64,000 nucleotides of DNA from Actinomycetota bacterium (lineage in GTDB: Bacteria; Actinomycetota; Actinomycetes; JACCUZ01), in assembly GCA_030841035.1 (NCBI GenBank), contig JAVEDI010000038.1, forward strand, positions 1 through 64,000, in the 5' to 3' direction. A model generated the notes under the pieces. The model had not been told where the DNA came from and made no database searches. It saw nothing but the letters and a program-made list of their open reading frames with translations. Positions 28,635 to 37,466 of the stretch are shown here, piece after piece (position 1 is the stretch's first letter; each line of letters opens with the position of its first letter). A program made the position numbers and the translations under genes.

Positions 28635-30698
28635 ATGGCCCAGTCCCCGCCCGCTCCTGACGAGCCCGCGCGCCCGCCGCGCGACGACCCCTGGGTGATG
28701 CGGACCTACGCCGGGCACTCCTCGGCCACCGAGTCCAACGCGCTCTACCGCCGCAACCTGGCCAAGGGCCAGACGGGTCTGTCCGTCGCGTTCGACCTGC
28801 CGACCCAGACCGGCTACGACCCCGACGACGAGCTGTCGCGCGGCGAGGTCGGCAAGGTCGGCGTGCCCGTGAGCCACGTCGGTGACATGCGCGCGCTCTT
28901 CGACGGCCTCCCGCTCGTCGAGATGAACACCTCCATGACGATCAACGCGACGGCGATGTGGCTGCTCGCGCTCTACGAGGTCGTGGCGCTCGAGCAGGCC
29001 GGGGTCGAGCCGGACAGCCCCGAGGCCGAGGGCGTGCGTCAGCGGCTGGGGGGCACGACGCAGAACGACATCATCAAGGAGTACCTCTCCCGCGGCACCT
29101 ACGCGTTCCCTCCGTCGGCATCCATGCGCCTGACGACCGACCTGATCGCCTACACCCTGGCCCACGTCCCGCGGTGGAACCCGATCAATATCTGCAGCTA
29201 TCACCTGCAGGAGGCCGGCGCGACGCCGGTGCAGGAGCTTGCCTTCGCCATGTGCACGGCCATCGCGGTGCTCGACGCGGTGCGCGACTCGGGGCAGGTG
29301 CGGCCGGACGCCTTCGCCGACGTGGTGGCGCGGACGTCGTTCTTCGTCAACGCCGGTGTGCGCTTCGTAGAGGAGCTGTGCAAGATGCGAGCCTTCGTGC
29401 GGCTGTGGGACGAGCTGACCCGCGAACGCTACGGCGTGCAGGAGCCGAAGGCGCGTCGGTTCCGCTACGGCGTGCAGGTCAACTCGCTCGGTCTCACCGA
29501 GGCGCAGCCGGAGAACAACGTGCAGCGCATCGTTCTCGAGATGCTCGCGGTCACGCTGTCGAAGGATGCGCGCGCCCGGGCCGTGCAGCTGCCGGCCTGG
29601 AACGAGGCGCTCGGCCTTCCCCGGCCGTGGGACCAGCAGTGGTCGCTGCGCATCCAGCAGGTGCTGGCCTATGAGTCCGACCTGTTGGAGTACGACGACA
29701 TCTTCGCCGGCTCCCATGTCATCGAGGCGCGCGTCGAGCAGCTGTGCGCCGACGCCCGCGCCGAGATCGACCGCGTGCAGGCGATGGGCGGGGCGGTCGC
29801 GGCTGTCGAGACCGGCTACCTCAAGTCGGCGCTGGTCGCCTCGCACTCGCGGCGTCGGGCGCGCGTCGAGGCGGGCGAGGACGTCGTCGTCGGCGTCAAC
29901 CGGTTCACCGAGACGGAGCCCAGCCCGCTGACCGCCGACCTGGACGGCGCGATCCAGTCGGTCGACCACGCGGTCGAGGCGCAAGCGCTGGCGGCCCTTG
30001 ACGCTTGGCGCGCGCGACGCGACGACGCGGCGGTCGACTCGTGCCTGGCCGCGCTGCGCGGCGCGGCGAAGACCGAAGAGAACCTGATGGCCGCCACGCT
30101 GTCCTGCGCACGGGCCGGGGTGACCACGGGCGAGTGGGCCGCAGCGCTGCGAGAGGTCTTCGGCTCCTACCGGGCGCCGACCGGGGTCGGCGGCGGGACG
30201 GGGGTGTCCGGGGTCGACGGCGCGGCAGGTGAGGACCTGGCGCGCGTGCGCGACGACGTACGACGCACAGGGGCGCAGCTCGGCACGCGGCTGCGCCTGC
30301 TCGTCGGCAAGCCCGGTCTCGACGGGCACAGCAACGGCGCGGAGCAGATCGCGGTGCGCGCCCGCGACGCCGGGTTCGAGGTCGCCTACCAGGGCATCCG
30401 CCTGACCCCGGCGCAGATCGCGAGCGCAGCCGTGCAGGAGGACGTGCACTGCGTGGGCCTCTCGATCCTGTCCGGCTCCCACCGCGAGCTGGTGCCCGAG
30501 GTCATCCGGCTGCTGCGCGAGGCCGGCATGAGCGACGTGCCGGTGGTCGTGGGCGGCATCATCCCGGAGGCCGACGTGCGGTGGCTGCACGAGCAAGGCG
30601 TCGCGGACGTCTTCACCCCCAAGGACTTCGGCATCACCGAGATCATGGGTCGCATCCTGGGCCGGATCCGCGTCGCCCACGGCCTCGAGCCGCTGTGA
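28635..30698 (+). CDS. ecm: Ethylmalonyl-CoA mutase (MeaA type)
   Basis: Adenosylcobalamin enzyme converting (2R)-ethylmalonyl-CoA to methylsuccinyl-CoA. The 687-residue chain carries both the substrate barrel (about 15-510) and a C-terminal B12 domain (about 550-687) with the lower-ligand motif D563-G-H565-S-N-G568, then SILSGSH and GGIIPEAD. Active-site Y25 (MRTYAGHS) and R153 (EYLSRGTY) align with the residues that hold the carboxylate in methylmalonyl-CoA mutase, so a dicarboxylic acyl-CoA substrate is expected. The one-chain layout with a short N-terminus is that of MeaA/Ecm rather than MutAB. The co-occurring ccr supports it. Confidence 0.9.
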   Translation: MAQSPPAPDEPARPPRDDPWVMRTYAGHSSATESNALYRRNLAKGQTGLSVAFDLPTQTGYDPDDELSRGEVGKVGVPVSHVGDMRALFDGLPLVEMNTSMTINATAMWLLALYEVVALEQAGVEPDSPEAEGVRQRLGGTTQNDIIKEYLSRGTYAFPPSASMRLTTDLIAYTLAHVPRWNPINICSYHLQEAGATPVQELAFAMCTAIAVLDAVRDSGQVRPDAFADVVARTSFFVNAGVRFVEELCKMRAFVRLWDELTRERYGVQEPKARRFRYGVQVNSLGLTEAQPENNVQRIVLEMLAVTLSKDARARAVQLPAWNEALGLPRPWDQQWSLRIQQVLAYESDLLEYDDIFAGSHVIEARVEQLCADARAEIDRVQAMGGAVAAVETGYLKSALVASHSRRRARVEAGEDVVVGVNRFTETEPSPLTADLDGAIQSVDHAVEAQALAALDAWRARRDDAAVDSCLAALRGAAKTEENLMAATLSCARAGVTTGEWAAALREVFGSYRAPTGVGGGTGVSGVDGAAGEDLARVRDDVRRTGAQLGTRLRLLVGKPGLDGHSNGAEQIAVRARDAGFEVAYQGIRLTPAQIASAAVQEDVHCVGLSILSGSHRELVPEVIRLLREAGMSDVPVVVGGIIPEADVRWLHEQGVADVFTPKDFGITEIMGRILGRIRVAHGLEPL

Positions 30699-30725
30699 GC
30701 AGGGCGTGCGTCGCGCTCGGCGTCG

Positions 30726-32057
30726 TCAGTGGCAGTCGAGCGCCGGGCAGTCCAGCACCACGACGAGCCGGTCGCTGCCGAAGGCGCCGTTCCCGCGGAA
30801 CTCGTTGAGCGTCCACAGCTGGCCGCTCGCCGGCCAGTAGCTCACGTTCTGGATGTTCGACGGGGCCGTCGTCCAGTACCGCAGCGACAGCGTCGCCGCG
30901 GGCCGCAGGCTGGACAGCGTGGCGTGGAAGAGGCAGGCCTTCGCCTGCTTCCCGTGGATCGCCGCGCCCCCTCCCGGCATGTAGCTCACCGGCGGTGCGC
31001 CCCGCGGGCACAGCCCGGTCACGACACCGTGCCGCGCCGCGAACGCCGCGCCCTGCATGCGACGTACGGGCGACTTCCACCCGGCGAAGGGGCGCACCCG
31101 ACCGTCACGCCCCGCGGCGAGCCGGCCGGTGCGTGCGTCGAGCGGCCAGCGCAGCACGCGACCGCCCGCGGAGGTGGAGTACTCGGTGGTCACCAGCGAG
31201 TCGGGCGTGGAGGACCGGTCCAGCGACACGCTCGTGAAGCACGGACGCGTCCCGACGCGGTTGGCGCATCGGCCACCTCCCACGTAGCGGTAGTAACCGA
31301 TGCGGGGCAACGCGTAGGAACCTCCCGCTGCCGAGCACGCACCGGTCGCCGGGGCGCAGCCGACCGCGCCCGACGTGGTGTCGCTCATCGCCCAGATGTG
31401 CCGCAGGTCGAAGACGTGCACCAGCTGCGGGCCCGAGGTGAAGAGGAACAACAGGTGGCCGTACCACGCGATGCCGTCGGCGTGGCTGGCGATCCGGCGG
31501 AAGCCGGCGCCCTTGCTGTCGGGGGCGACGAGCAGGACGTGGTCGTAGGGTGCGCCCGCCTCGCCCTGCGAGACGTCGACGAAGCTGACGCGGGCCAGCG
31601 TGTCGCTGCGGTTGTGCCAGCTGACCGCGACCACGGTGTGGGCGGGGCAACCGGGGCAGCGGACGTAGCGCTGCGACCCGTTGGCGGCGTCGCCGCTGCC
31701 GGTGATGCCCTGGGGGTACCAGCCGGCGGTCAGGTCGTCGGTCTCCGACCAGCAGAAGGCCCGCCACGTCGTCGCGACGCGCAGGTCGGCGTCGTGGCAG
31801 GCCGGCCGGGTGCGCTGGCCGGTCGCGAACACCTCGTCGAGGGCGGTGACCCGCAGGCCCGGCCGGCTCCTCTCGACGGCAGCCCGCTCCGCGACGCCGC
31901 GGGTGAAGCTGCCGGCATCGGTGAGGCGGACCTGCGCGAGGCGCGCGGCGGACATCGCGTCGGGGCCCGGCGCGGCTGCCGAGGCGCTGGTCAGCCCCGC
32001 CGGGACCAGCAGTACGGCGGACGTGGCGGCGGCAAGCAGTCGCCGGGTGGTTCTCAT
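30726..32057 (-). CDS. Secreted protein of unknown function
   Basis: This 443-residue protein starts at ATG 32057 behind GGAGG and has a Sec signal peptide (MRTTRRLL, hydrophobic stretch, cleavage probably after SASA near residue 27). The mature part is rich in Trp, Tyr and Gly and has paired cysteines (for example RCPGCPAH, and a C-terminal CPALDC), suggesting an extracellular disulfide-stabilised beta-rich fold. No known catalytic motif was recognised. It ends 27 bases from the convergent ecm stop. Confidence 0.75.
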   Translation of the reverse strand: MRTTRRLLAAATSAVLLVPAGLTSASAAAPGPDAMSAARLAQVRLTDAGSFTRGVAERAAVERSRPGLRVTALDEVFATGQRTRPACHDADLRVATTWRAFCWSETDDLTAGWYPQGITGSGDAANGSQRYVRCPGCPAHTVVAVSWHNRSDTLARVSFVDVSQGEAGAPYDHVLLVAPDSKGAGFRRIASHADGIAWYGHLLFLFTSGPQLVHVFDLRHIWAMSDTTSGAVGCAPATGACSAAGGSYALPRIGYYRYVGGGRCANRVGTRPCFTSVSLDRSSTPDSLVTTEYSTSAGGRVLRWPLDARTGRLAAGRDGRVRPFAGWKSPVRRMQGAAFAARHGVVTGLCPRGAPPVSYMPGGGAAIHGKQAKACLFHATLSSLRPAATLSLRYWTTAPSNIQNVSYWPASGQLWTLNEFRGNGAFGSDRLVVVLDCPALDCH

Positions 32058-32202
32058 CTGCCTCCGTCGAAGTCCTCGCCCTCGGTCGACGCGGGGCTTC
32101 GTGCTGGAGCCCCGGTCAGCCTGCACACCGTAGCCAGCGCCGCAGCGGGCCCGATGGCCGCGCCCGCGCGCAGCCGGGAGCCGGGAGCCGGGAGCGCACC
32201 CT

Positions 32203-33165
32203 TCAGCGCGATGCGGCGTCGCTGACCGAGCCGACGCGGTCGACCTCCGCGGCGACGTCCGCGGCACACCCCCACGACAGCGTCACGCCCGCGCCGCCGT
32301 GCCCGTAGCAGTGCACGACGGTGCCCTCTGCGACCCGCTCGGCCTCGAGCCGCACCGCGGGCCGCGCAGGTCGCAGCCCGACGCGGTGACCCACCACGCG
32401 GGCCCGGCGCAGCTCCGGCACGAGGCGGCGGGCCCGGGCGAGGATCGCCTGGGCGGTGGCGGGCTCGGGGCGCGGGTCGTAGGCGCCCTCGACGGCGGTG
32501 CCGCCGACCACGATCACCCCCTGATGCGGTACGACGTAGGTCAGGGCTGTCTCCTCACCCTGGTCGAGCAGCCACTCGTGCAGGCCTACCTGCTCGACCA
32601 GCACGACCTGCCCGCGGACGGGGGACAGCGTCTGGTCACCGACCAGGGCCCGCGAGGCGAGCCCCGTGGCGTTGACGACCGTGAGGTGGGGACCGGGCAC
32701 CGGCAGGCTCGCCAGCCAGGCGCGGGTCACGGTGCCGCCGAGGGACTCGAGGCGCTCGACCAGCCACGACAGGTAGACCGGCATGTCCACGATCGGCACG
32801 GGCATCCGCCAGCCGCCGTCGTAGCCTGCGGGCACGTCGGCCAGCGGCTCCAGCCCGGGTACGGCGTCGCGCCACCAGGGGGTGGTGAGCGGTCCTCGCA
32901 CCAGCTCGGTGCCCCATCGGGTGGCGACCCCGCTCTCGGGGGCCAGCTCTGCCAGCCGGGTCAGCTCGGTGAACGTCGCGGCCGACCAGCCGAGGACCGC
33001 GTCATGCGGGAAGGCACGGTAGGGGTACCAGAGCGCCCCCGCCACCGCCGAGGTCGTCTCCAGCGGCAGGTCGCGGGCCAGCACCGCGACGTCGTACCCC
33101 CGTTCGGCCAGCCGGACGGCGCAGCTGAGCCCCACCACACCCGCCCCGACCACGATCACCCGCAC
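32203..33165 (-). CDS. D-amino-acid oxidase-like FAD enzyme
   Basis: Predicted to oxidise D-amino acids to 2-oxo acids using FAD and oxygen. The 320-residue protein opens with the FAD motif VVGAGVVGLSCAVRL (DAO superfamily) and ends with HGGAGVTLSWG, the second flavin-binding motif of D-amino-acid oxidases. The GLRPARP segment corresponds to the arginine that holds the substrate carboxylate. A peroxisomal signal is absent, as expected. Substrate preference cannot be read. It starts with GTG; no strong ribosome site is visible. Confidence 0.88.
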   Translation of the reverse strand: MRVIVVGAGVVGLSCAVRLAERGYDVAVLARDLPLETTSAVAGALWYPYRAFPHDAVLGWSAATFTELTRLAELAPESGVATRWGTELVRGPLTTPWWRDAVPGLEPLADVPAGYDGGWRMPVPIVDMPVYLSWLVERLESLGGTVTRAWLASLPVPGPHLTVVNATGLASRALVGDQTLSPVRGQVVLVEQVGLHEWLLDQGEETALTYVVPHQGVIVVGGTAVEGAYDPRPEPATAQAILARARRLVPELRRARVVGHRVGLRPARPAVRLEAERVAEGTVVHCYGHGGAGVTLSWGCAADVAAEVDRVGSVSDAASR

Positions 33166-33252
33166 GCCGGCCAGCCTGCCCGGTGGCAGGTGGCGAAGGG
33201 AAGTGGGCAGGCGAGCTCCGGCCTGCCAGAGGTGCTCGATGGGGAGGCAGGG

Positions 33253-33924
33253 TCAGAACAGGCGGGCATCGACGTCGTCGAAGCCACGCAACGACTCGTA
33301 GTCGAGGGTCACGCAGTCGATGCCACGGTCGATGGCCAGCACCCGGGCCTGCGGCTTGATCTCCTGGGCGGCGAACAGGCCGCGGACCGGCGCGAGCCGG
33401 GGGTCCCGGTTGAGCAGCTCCAGGTAGCGGGTCAGCTGCTCCACCCCGTCGATCTCGCCGCGCCGCTTGATCTCGACCGCGACGGTGGCTCCGGCGGCGT
33501 CGCGGCAGAGGATGTCGACCGGGCCGATCGCGGTGGGGTATTCCCGCCGCACCAGCCGCCAGCCCGGCCCCAGCGTCTCGATCTGGTCGGCGAGCAGCGC
33601 CTGCAGGTGCGCCTCGACGCCGTCCTTGACCAGCCCGGGGTCGACGCCCAGCTCGTGCGACGAGTCGTGCAGCGTCTCCTCGAGGGTGATGACCAGCCGT
33701 TCACCTGCCTTGTTCAGGACGGTCCAGGTCCCGGCGTCCTCACCCGTGCCTTCCCGCACGGTGCACGGCGGGCTCATCCAGTTCAGCGGCTTGTAGGCAC
33801 GGTCGTCGGCGTGGACCGAGACCGAGCCGTCGGCCTTGACCAGGATCAGCCGCAGGGCGCTGGGCAGGTGGGCGGTCAGTCGTCCGACGTAGTCCACGGT
33901 GCAACGGGCGATGACGAGGCGCAC
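33253..33924 (-). CDS. nucS: Mismatch-specific endonuclease NucS/EndoMS
   Basis: Cuts both strands at mismatches and provides the non-canonical mismatch repair of actinobacteria, which lack MutS and MutL. The 223-residue protein has an N-terminal DNA-binding and dimer domain and a C-terminal RecB-like nuclease domain with the catalytic Asp in [10 protein letters not shown] and Glu-x-Lys in VAVEIKRRG. It starts with GTG 33924. The C-terminus ends in DDVDARLF, in keeping with a short beta-clamp-binding tail. Confidence 0.95.
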   Translation of the reverse strand: MRLVIARCTVDYVGRLTAHLPSALRLILVKADGSVSVHADDRAYKPLNWMSPPCTVREGTGEDAGTWTVLNKAGERLVITLEETLHDSSHELGVDPGLVKDGVEAHLQALLADQIETLGPGWRLVRREYPTAIGPVDILCRDAAGATVAVEIKRRGEIDGVEQLTRYLELLNRDPRLAPVRGLFAAQEIKPQARVLAIDRGIDCVTLDYESLRGFDDVDARLF

Positions 33925-33985
33925 GGGCGGTCACGCTAGCCGACGTAGGACGCCCCGGTGCTGCGGGCACCGCTCAGCACGCCGC

Positions 33986-34333
33986 TCAGCCTGCCTCGGC
34001 GAGCAGCCCGTCCAGGTCAAGGATCCGCAGCAGGCGCAGCACCGGCCGCTGACAGTGCCGCAGCTCCACCCGTCCGCCACGGCGCGAGATCAGCGCCCGG
34101 GCCAGCAGGATCGGGGAGATGCCCGACGCGTCGGCGAAGGACACCCCCGACATGTCCAGCACCAGCACGGTGCAGGCCCTGTCCCGCCGACCGGTGAGGA
34201 TCTGGTCCACGACGGTCTGCAGCAGGGGTGCCGTCGTCACATCGAGCTCACCCTCGAGCCGCACGACGACCGTCGCGGGCTCAGCCGGGTTCCGGTGCAC
34301 CTCGACAGCGATGGTGCCCTGCGCGGTGCGCAA
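33986..34333 (-). CDS. Second single-domain STAS protein
   Basis: A 115-residue STAS domain. No ATG or GTG fits the start; TTG 34333 follows GGAGGAGG by six bases and is preferred. The core is RLEGELDVTTAPL and VLDMSGVSFADASGIS, with the phosphorylatable S70 in the standard place, unlike the Thr of the other STAS gene at 28245. It would act as an anti-sigma antagonist in partner switching. It is divergent from the fused dehydrogenase gene, with 136 bases between them. Confidence 0.82.
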   Translation of the reverse strand: MRTAQGTIAVEVHRNPAEPATVVVRLEGELDVTTAPLLQTVVDQILTGRRDRACTVLVLDMSGVSFADASGISPILLARALISRRGGRVELRHCQRPVLRLLRILDLDGLLAEAG

Positions 34334-34469
34334 CCCGTACCTCCTCCTTCGAGGCCGGCGTCCGTACGCCTGGCATCGGAAACGATCTACCCCGCGCGGG
34401 CCGCCCCACGCCCGGCCGGACGACCTGGGAGACTGGCGCCGAGCGGACCTCGACCCGGGACAGGTGCAC

Positions 34470-36251
34470 ATGGCGCGCGAGTTCAGCACGGTGGGTGTCG
34501 TCGGCCTGGGGACCATGGGCGCGGGCATCGCCGAGGTGTTCGCCCGGGAGGGTCTGCAGGTCGTCGGCGTGGAGCCGACCGAGCAGGCCCTCGAACGCGG
34601 TCGCGGGCACCTGCGGCACTCCACCGACCGGGCGGTCACGCGGGGCAAGCTGAGCGAGGCCGACCGCGACGCCCTGGTCGCTCGGGTCACCTTCACCACC
34701 TCGATGGACGACCTGGCTGAGGCCGACCTCGTGGTCGAGGCGGTGCCCGAGCGACTCGACCTCAAGCAGGAGGTCTTTGCTGCCCTCGACAAGATCTGCA
34801 AGCCCGACGCGGTCCTGGCGACCAACACCTCGTCCCTCTCGGTCACCGAGATCTCGGTGGCGACCGGGCGGCCGTCCAAGGTCCTCGGCATGCACTTCTT
34901 CAACCCCGCGCCGGTGCTCAAGCTGGTCGAGGTCGTGCGGACGGTGGTGACCGAGCCGGAGGTCGTCGAGGACGTCAAGGCGCTGGCCGCCCGGCTCGGC
35001 AAGGTGCCGGTGGTCATCGGTGACAAGGCCGGGTTCATCGCCAACGCGCTGCTCTTCGGATACCTCAACCACGCCGTGTCGATGTACGAGTCGCGCTACG
35101 CCAGCCGTGAGGACATCGACGCCGCCATGCGGATGGGCTGCGGCTACCCGATGGGCCCGCTCGCACTGCTCGACCTGATCGGGCTCGACACGGCCTACGA
35201 GATCCTCGACACGATGTATCGCCAGTCCCGCGACCGGCTGCACGCGCCGACGCCGATCCTCAAGCAGATGGTGACCGCGGGGCAGCGGGGCCGTAAGACA
35301 GGCCGCGGCTTCTACACCTACGAGGCCGCCGACTCGCCGGTCGTGGTGGGCGACGAGCTCACGCCCGCGTCCGGCCACCACGGAGCCGGCGCCCGCGCGC
35401 TGGAGACGATCGGCGTGGTGGGCTCCGGCACGATGGCCGCGGGCATCGTCGAGGTGCTCGCCAAGGCGGGGTACGACGTGCTGTGCGTCACCCGGGGCGA
35501 GGAGAAGCTCGCGCGGGTCCGTGCCACTGTCGAGCGGTCCCTGGAGAAGGCGGTGCTGCGCGGCAAGCTCGAGGAGGACGACCGCGACGCGGCCCTGGGC
35601 CGGGTGCACGGCTCGTCCAGGCTCGACGACCTCGCCGACCGGGACCTCGTCATCGAGGCAGTCGTCGAGGAGCTCTCGGTCAAGCAGGCGCTGTTCTCGA
35701 CCTTCGATGAGATCTGCAAGCCGGGGGCCATTCTCGCGACGACCACCTCGTCGCTGCCGGTCATCGATATGGCGGCCGCGACGGGTCGCGCGTCGCAGGT
35801 GGTCGGGCTGCACTTCTTCAACCCGGCGCCGGTCATGACGCTGGTCGAGGTCGTGCGCACGGTGTCGACGTCCGACGACGTGGTGGCCACGGTCAAGGCC
35901 GTGGTCACGCGGGCCGGCAAGCATGCCGTGGAGTGCGGGGACCGCGCCGGGTTCATCGTCAACGCGCTGTTGTTCCCCTACCTCAACGACGCCGTCAAGA
36001 TGCTGCAGGCCCACTACGCCGGTGTCGAGGACATCGACAGCGCGATGATCGTGGGCTGCGGGTACCCGATGGGGCCCTTCGACCTGCTCGACGTGGTCGG
36101 CCTCGACGTCGCTCACGCCATCCAGCGCAGCCTCTACCTCGAGTTCCGCGAGCCGGGCTTCGCCCCTGCGCCGCTGCTCGAGCAGCTGGTCACCGCCGGG
36201 TACCTGGGGCGCAAGACCGGGCGCGGCTTCCGCGACTACTCGGCCACCTGA
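34470..36251 (+). CDS. Tandem 3-hydroxyacyl-CoA dehydrogenase (two complete copies)
   Basis: The 593-residue protein consists of two full 3-hydroxybutyryl-CoA dehydrogenase units in a row, about 1-290 and 312-593. Each has its own NAD motif (GLGTMGAG and GSGTMAAG), catalytic histidine (H142 and H448, both in HFFNPAPV), GCGYPMGP segment and terminal GRKTGRGF. Both sites look intact. It probably oxidises or reduces short 3-hydroxyacyl-CoA esters; the reason for two units is unknown. ATG 34470 is used; GTG 34464 is in frame. Confidence 0.9.
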   Translation: MAREFSTVGVVGLGTMGAGIAEVFAREGLQVVGVEPTEQALERGRGHLRHSTDRAVTRGKLSEADRDALVARVTFTTSMDDLAEADLVVEAVPERLDLKQEVFAALDKICKPDAVLATNTSSLSVTEISVATGRPSKVLGMHFFNPAPVLKLVEVVRTVVTEPEVVEDVKALAARLGKVPVVIGDKAGFIANALLFGYLNHAVSMYESRYASREDIDAAMRMGCGYPMGPLALLDLIGLDTAYEILDTMYRQSRDRLHAPTPILKQMVTAGQRGRKTGRGFYTYEAADSPVVVGDELTPASGHHGAGARALETIGVVGSGTMAAGIVEVLAKAGYDVLCVTRGEEKLARVRATVERSLEKAVLRGKLEEDDRDAALGRVHGSSRLDDLADRDLVIEAVVEELSVKQALFSTFDEICKPGAILATTTSSLPVIDMAAATGRASQVVGLHFFNPAPVMTLVEVVRTVSTSDDVVATVKAVVTRAGKHAVECGDRAGFIVNALLFPYLNDAVKMLQAHYAGVEDIDSAMIVGCGYPMGPFDLLDVVGLDVAHAIQRSLYLEFREPGFAPAPLLEQLVTAGYLGRKTGRGFRDYSAT

Positions 36252-36256
36252 CCCTC

Positions 36257-36589
36257 GTGCCCCGCCAGAACCGTCGCCGCCGTGACGACCCTCCCGACGG
36301 GGGCGTACCGGGCCGGGCGGCGACGCGGCGGGAGAGCGGTCCGGACGGCGACTGGCTGGTGCGCGCCGTGACGGGGGCGGCGGCCACCAAGGCCTACCGC
36401 TGTCCCGGCTGTGACCAGAAGGTGCCGCCAGGCGTGCCGCACGTCGTCGCGTGGCCCGACGACGGACCGTACGTCGGCACCGACGGCCGCGGGCTGGCCG
36501 ATCGCAGGCACTGGCACACCGCCTGCTGGCAGGCGCGCGGCCGGCGCAGCCCACGGGTCCAGCGCGGGCGCGACGCTCCTCGGTACTGA
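36257..36589 (+). CDS. Small zinc-ribbon-like protein
   Basis: This 110-residue basic protein starts at GTG 36257 with PRQNRRRRDD, a start like that of a conserved actinobacterial family sometimes labelled ATP/GTP-binding. It has CPGC in the middle and HWHTACW near the end; together these could form a zinc site. No nucleotide-binding motif is visible, so that label is not supported. Function is unknown. It lies five bases after the tandem dehydrogenase gene and is probably co-transcribed. Confidence 0.75.
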   Translation: MPRQNRRRRDDPPDGGVPGRAATRRESGPDGDWLVRAVTGAAATKAYRCPGCDQKVPPGVPHVVAWPDDGPYVGTDGRGLADRRHWHTACWQARGRRSPRVQRGRDAPRY

Positions 36590-36641
36590 GCCGGGCCCGC
36601 GGGTACGGGACAGGCCGCATGCGACGTACCCGCAGCGGACA

Positions 36642-36647
36642 TACTTG
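36642..36647 (+). promoter_or_regulatory. Possible -10 box before the hydrolase gene
   Basis: TACTTG lies six bases before ATG 36654, the same spacing as other leaderless starts here, with one mismatch to TANNNT. Confidence 0.3.
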
Positions 36648-36653
36648 CCCGCG

Positions 36654-37448
36654 ATGACTGCCGACCACGCCGAACACATCTGGCGCGGCGAGCACCAGGT
36701 GCGCGCCGCGACCGTGCTGCCCGCCCGCCGTAGCCCCATGGAGCTGCACACCGCCGACGGGCTACGGCTGGTGGGAGAGCTGGCCGTGCCCGAGGACCGA
36801 GCGCCGTCGGCCACCCTCGTGACGCTGCACCCGCTGCCCACCCATGGCGGCTTCATGGACAGCCATGTCTACCGCAAGGCGGCCTACCGCCTGCCGGCGA
36901 TGGCGGGGCTCGGCGTGCTGCGCTTCAACACCCGCGGCACGTCGTCACCGCGCGGCACGAGCGAGGGGTCGTTCGACAACGGGATCAGCGAGCGCTTCGA
37001 CGTCGCGGCGGCCATCGAGTACGCCGAGTTCCACGAGGACCCGCCGTTGCCCCGGCGCTGGCTGGTGGGCTGGTCGTTCGGCACCGACCTGGCGCTCATG
37101 CACGGGCTCGACCCGTCGATCGAGGGACTGATCCTGCTCTCGCCGCCGCTGCGCTTCTCCCGACCGGAGCACCTCGACGCATGGGCGGAGTCGGGCAAGC
37201 CGGTGCTGGCGCTGGTGCCGGAGCACGACGACTACCTGCAGCCGCCTGAGGCCCGGCAGCGGTTCGCCCGCATCCCGCAGGCCGAGGTGGTGGGTGTCGA
37301 GGGGGCGAAGCACCTGTGGGTGGGGGAGCCGTCCGTACGCCGGGTCCTCGACGAGATCGTGAGACGTGTGGCGCCCGAGGCCTACCCGCTGCCCACGCAG
37401 TGGCCGCCGCCGGCCGAGCCGCAGACCGCAGCGGGCGCACGTTCGTGA
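36654..37448 (+). CDS. Alpha/beta hydrolase
   Basis: A 264-residue serine hydrolase with nucleophile elbow GWSFGTDLAL, an upstream HPLPTHGGFMDSH segment expected to form the oxyanion hole, a probable catalytic Asp in EHDDYLQPP and the catalytic His in GAKHLW. The LRFNTRGTSSPRG stretch resembles the CocE/YfhR-like group of small esterases. The substrate is unknown. No signal peptide is seen, so it is cytoplasmic. It is convergent with the permease gene, 18 bases away. Confidence 0.85.
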   Translation: MTADHAEHIWRGEHQVRAATVLPARRSPMELHTADGLRLVGELAVPEDRAPSATLVTLHPLPTHGGFMDSHVYRKAAYRLPAMAGLGVLRFNTRGTSSPRGTSEGSFDNGISERFDVAAAIEYAEFHEDPPLPRRWLVGWSFGTDLALMHGLDPSIEGLILLSPPLRFSRPEHLDAWAESGKPVLALVPEHDDYLQPPEARQRFARIPQAEVVGVEGAKHLWVGEPSVRRVLDEIVRRVAPEAYPLPTQWPPPAEPQTAAGARS

Positions 37449-37466
37449 CGCCGCTGGGCCGGGCCG

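Noticed and set aside
28635-30698. Methylmalonyl-CoA mutase (MutB)
   Set aside because: The chain is shorter at the N-terminus, carries its own B12 domain without a MutA partner, and lies with ccr and its shared promoter motif, so ethylmalonyl-CoA mutase fits better.
36257-36589. ATP/GTP-binding function for the small zinc-ribbon-like protein
   Set aside because: No P-loop or other nucleotide motif is present; only CPGC and HWHTACW stand out.
34281-36749. An 822-codon open frame on the minus strand across the tandem dehydrogenase gene
   Set aside because: Antisense shadow of a gene with two complete, conserved enzyme units; its own product resembles nothing.
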